Source: an uncultured Lachnospiraceae bacterium
Lineage (GTDB): Bacteria; Bacillota; Clostridia; Lachnospirales; Lachnospiraceae
Direction of reading: 5' to 3'
Length of the DNA: 7,374 nucleotides
NCBI GenBank assembly: GCA_910584695.1
Contig: CAJUBR010000105.1
Span: 1-7,374 of the forward strand
Part shown: positions 5,992 through 7,374 of the stretch, piece after piece
How positions within the stretch are numbered: the first letter of the stretch is position 1
Layout: every line of letters starts with the position of its first letter
The notes under the pieces: generated by a model
Seen by the model: the letters and a program-made list of their open reading frames with translations, nothing else
What the model was told of the DNA's origin: nothing
Database searches by the model: none
Made by a program: the position numbers and the translations under genes

Positions 5992-6504
5992 CTAAAAAAT
6001 GGTGGAAAGCATATCAGTGAAGCAGATAGGGTAAAACTTGATTCATGGGAATATGCCCCGGATGATGAATTGTATTTAAAATATAAGGATGTGTATGATA
6101 ATCCTAAATATTATAATCAAAAAACGGGAGAAATAAATTGGCCGCCAGATGACGGATTTCAAGTTGGAACTAAAGTTGATAAAGTAATTGATGAAGGAAC
6201 CATTTTTAAAAGATATGGAAAGAACAGTGGAGAATTTTTGGGAAATGCAACGGATTCGTTTGAATCAAGAGCTTTGGCTCCACATAGTGAAGGTGCAGAA
6301 GTTCATTATTATCAATTGATGGATGATTATGAAATGACTGCAGGAGAGGCGGCACCTTGGTTTGGAAGTGATGGCGGAGCAGAACAGTTTGTTAAATATA
6401 AACCAAATAGTATTGATAAATATACTGTTAAAGAGTTGGAAGATGCAGGAATTTTAAAGGATGTTACTTCTTTAGTTGAGAAAGGGGAAATTACAATTGA
6501 TTAA
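5977..6504 (+). CDS. Orphan TNT-domain toxin tail (NAD+ glycohydrolase family)
   Basis: An ORF of 175 codons, opening with GTG 5977 as the first possible start and without a good ribosome binding site. The region after the junction remnant reads as pre-TNT linker (about residues 12-50, with YKDVYDNPKYYNQ), then INWPPDDGF (53-61), EGTIFKRYGKNSGEFLG (73-89), SFESRALAP (94-102), a strand HYYQLM, and GEAAPWFGSDGGAEQF (123-138). This is the TNT (tuberculosis necrotizing toxin) signature: Arg-Tyr-Gly, the SRAL arginine, APWFG and the GG..Q glutamine. TNT enzymes hydrolyse NAD+ in the target cell. There is no export domain, helical module or membrane segment, so as it stands it is an orphan tail. 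It could be silent, or act after recombination with an upstream delivery module. The domain call is strong; expression is doubtful. Confidence 0.88.
   Translation: MEAENLKNGGKHISEADRVKLDSWEYAPDDELYLKYKDVYDNPKYYNQKTGEINWPPDDGFQVGTKVDKVIDEGTIFKRYGKNSGEFLGNATDSFESRALAPHSEGAEVHYYQLMDDYEMTAGEAAPWFGSDGGAEQFVKYKPNSIDKYTVKELEDAGILKDVTSLVEKGEITID
6482..6499 (+). promoter_or_regulatory. Ribosome binding site and TTG start of the TNT immunity gene
   Basis: AAGGGGAAA (6482-6490) lies nine bases before TTG 6497-6499, inside the last codons of the TNT ORF. It selects this TTG over the earlier in-frame TTG at 6476, which has no binding site. The resulting eight-base overlap with the toxin end implies translational coupling. 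Confidence 0.6.
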
Positions 6505-7090
6505 TATATTACATAAAGTACTTCAAAATAAAAAATATATTATAAAGGATTTAAAGGAAAGAATAATTTTATATGTTAATTCTGAGCATAATTATCCAGA
6601 GGATTATATTGAAATTAAAAAAGAAGAAAATACATATATGATAATAGAAGTACATCGGGATATACATCAAATTAAATATAATACAGACGATTATAAAGAT
6701 GCGATTGTTGTAGCAGTTATTTTATGTAAGAGATTATTTGATGATATAGCAGATAGGAGTATGGCAGAAACTATTCGGGGTTATTTGAAATCAGGTAATG
6801 AAGAAAAAGCAAAAAAATATATTATTAATATGTTTGGGGAGCAAATATTTTCTATTGGCAGTGAAGATGATAAAAAAATATCAATGATGAAATTTGGAGA
6901 TAAAGCTAATGTAAAGTTTGCTGGAACTTATTTGGTGGAAGATGCGTCTTTGAGCAGGGCATATGTAGCATTATATAATTATTGTAATAAATTGGCTTAT
7001 ATATCTGATTATTATAATGATATAAAAGAACAAATAGAATTTAAATTGAGTAAATATAGTATCCAGAAATTATATATTTTGGGGAAGTAG
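6497..7090 (+). CDS. Putative immunity protein for the TNT tail
   Basis: From TTG 6497 the product is 197 residues long; an earlier TTG at 6476 would add seven. It is AT-rich in codons and mixed alpha/beta. The first part (about 1-60) has NKKYIIKDLKERIILYV and EYTYMIIEVH-like strand stretches. A Lys-rich helix follows with GYLKSGNEEKAKKYIINMFG, and the C-terminal half has strands and Tyr-rich helices. I see no signal peptide or membrane helix, so it should be cytoplasmic, as needed to neutralise an NAD+-consuming TNT enzyme. Overlap with the toxin end and the conserved tail-immunity order support the role. I do not recognise a named TNT immunity family in it. It ends in TAG at 7088-7090. Confidence 0.68.
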   Translation: MINILHKVLQNKKYIIKDLKERIILYVNSEHNYPEDYIEIKKEENTYMIIEVHRDIHQIKYNTDDYKDAIVVAVILCKRLFDDIADRSMAETIRGYLKSGNEEKAKKYIINMFGEQIFSIGSEDDKKISMMKFGDKANVKFAGTYLVEDASLSRAYVALYNYCNKLAYISDYYNDIKEQIEFKLSKYSIQKLYILGK

Positions 7091-7190
7091 TATGAAATCA
7101 ATTTGGATAAAAAATAGTCACTGATAAAACATATATGAGATAAATCTTATGATTAGTGAATTAAAAAAATTTTAAGGGATTAATTATGCA

Positions 7191-7374
7191 GATTACTGAA
7201 AGTTAGAAAACTTTGTATCGTTGGTGAAACGGTTACAGCAGAATGTGTCCGACCTGTGGGATATCTATAATGACTATATCAAGCCATTTGAGAAAACAGA
7301 TGATGATTACCGGAAACGTCTGAATGCGATCTATAATGACCGGACAAGTGGTAAAGATAAATGGAAGAATTTCT
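7191..7374 (+). pseudogene. Third delivery-module copy, 5'-truncated, continues past the window
   Basis: From about 7221 to the end the DNA matches 4651-4804 of toxin B with only about four substitutions, and encodes RLQQNVSDLWDIYN through GKDKWKNF (delivery-module residues 168-215). Further left the match fades: in the same frame KLENFVSLVKR resembles RLENLRTGKLASLVRR with 15 bases missing, and a TGA (7197-7199) precedes it. The first 150 or so residues of the export domain are absent. There is no ribosome binding site; TTG 7218 or GTG 7221 would be the only near starts. It is most likely a truncated toxin gene or orphan cassette whose tail lies beyond the window. The stretch 7091-7190 before it is AT-rich and shows no gene. 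Confidence 0.8.

Overview
The window looks like part of a Bacillota (Firmicutes) chromosome, most likely a Lachnospiraceae-type gut clostridium. The evidence is strong AGGAGG/GGGGGA ribosome binding sites, moderate-to-low GC, tightly packed co-directional genes, and protein families typical of that group (DUF4474, DUF4176, small helical WXG100-like partners, LXG-type toxins). No housekeeping gene is present, so the family-level placement is inference.

The window is a tandem polymorphic-toxin locus of the type VIIb (ESX/LXG) kind, all on the + strand. Positions 1-239 are the 3' end of a DUF4474 gene. Positions 240-751 hold no convincing intact gene: a decayed-looking reading frame (about 301-556), a sigma-A-like promoter (553-582) and a leader with two interlocked inverted repeats ending in a T-run (576-664). 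The core operon starts at 752: a DUF4176 protein (752-1426), two small helical partner proteins (1431-1739 and 1743-1958), and a 505-residue toxin (1970-3487). That toxin has a helical delivery module, a hydrophobic segment and a variable C-terminal tail. A 104-residue putative immunity gene (3502-3816) follows.

Downstream, part of the operon is repeated at a constant offset of 2189 bases. The second copy (4083 to about 5189) begins inside the last 20 codons of the second partner gene, leaving a small scar ORF. It then carries a nearly identical delivery module with an unrelated tail resembling a BECR-fold ribonuclease (toxin 4159-5592), followed by its own small putative immunity gene (5612-5884). 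Next comes an orphan toxin tail, a clear TNT (tuberculosis necrotizing toxin, NAD+ glycohydrolase) domain (5977-6504). It is preceded by a short in-frame remnant of the delivery-module junction and followed by a 197-residue putative immunity gene (6497-7090) that starts at TTG inside the toxin's end. At 7191-7374 a third, 5'-truncated copy of the delivery module begins and runs off the window.

The working model: one set of helpers (DUF4176 plus two helical partners) serves a series of toxins that share an N-terminal export module and differ in the tail. Each tail travels with its immunity gene. The shared module (higher GC, duplicated, with a 399-base identical tract) and the junction homology in front of the tails would allow tail replacement by recombination. 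The TNT cassette then looks like a displaced or stored tail. No secretion machinery gene (EssC, EsaA, EssB) is in the window, so secretion is inferred from family knowledge only.
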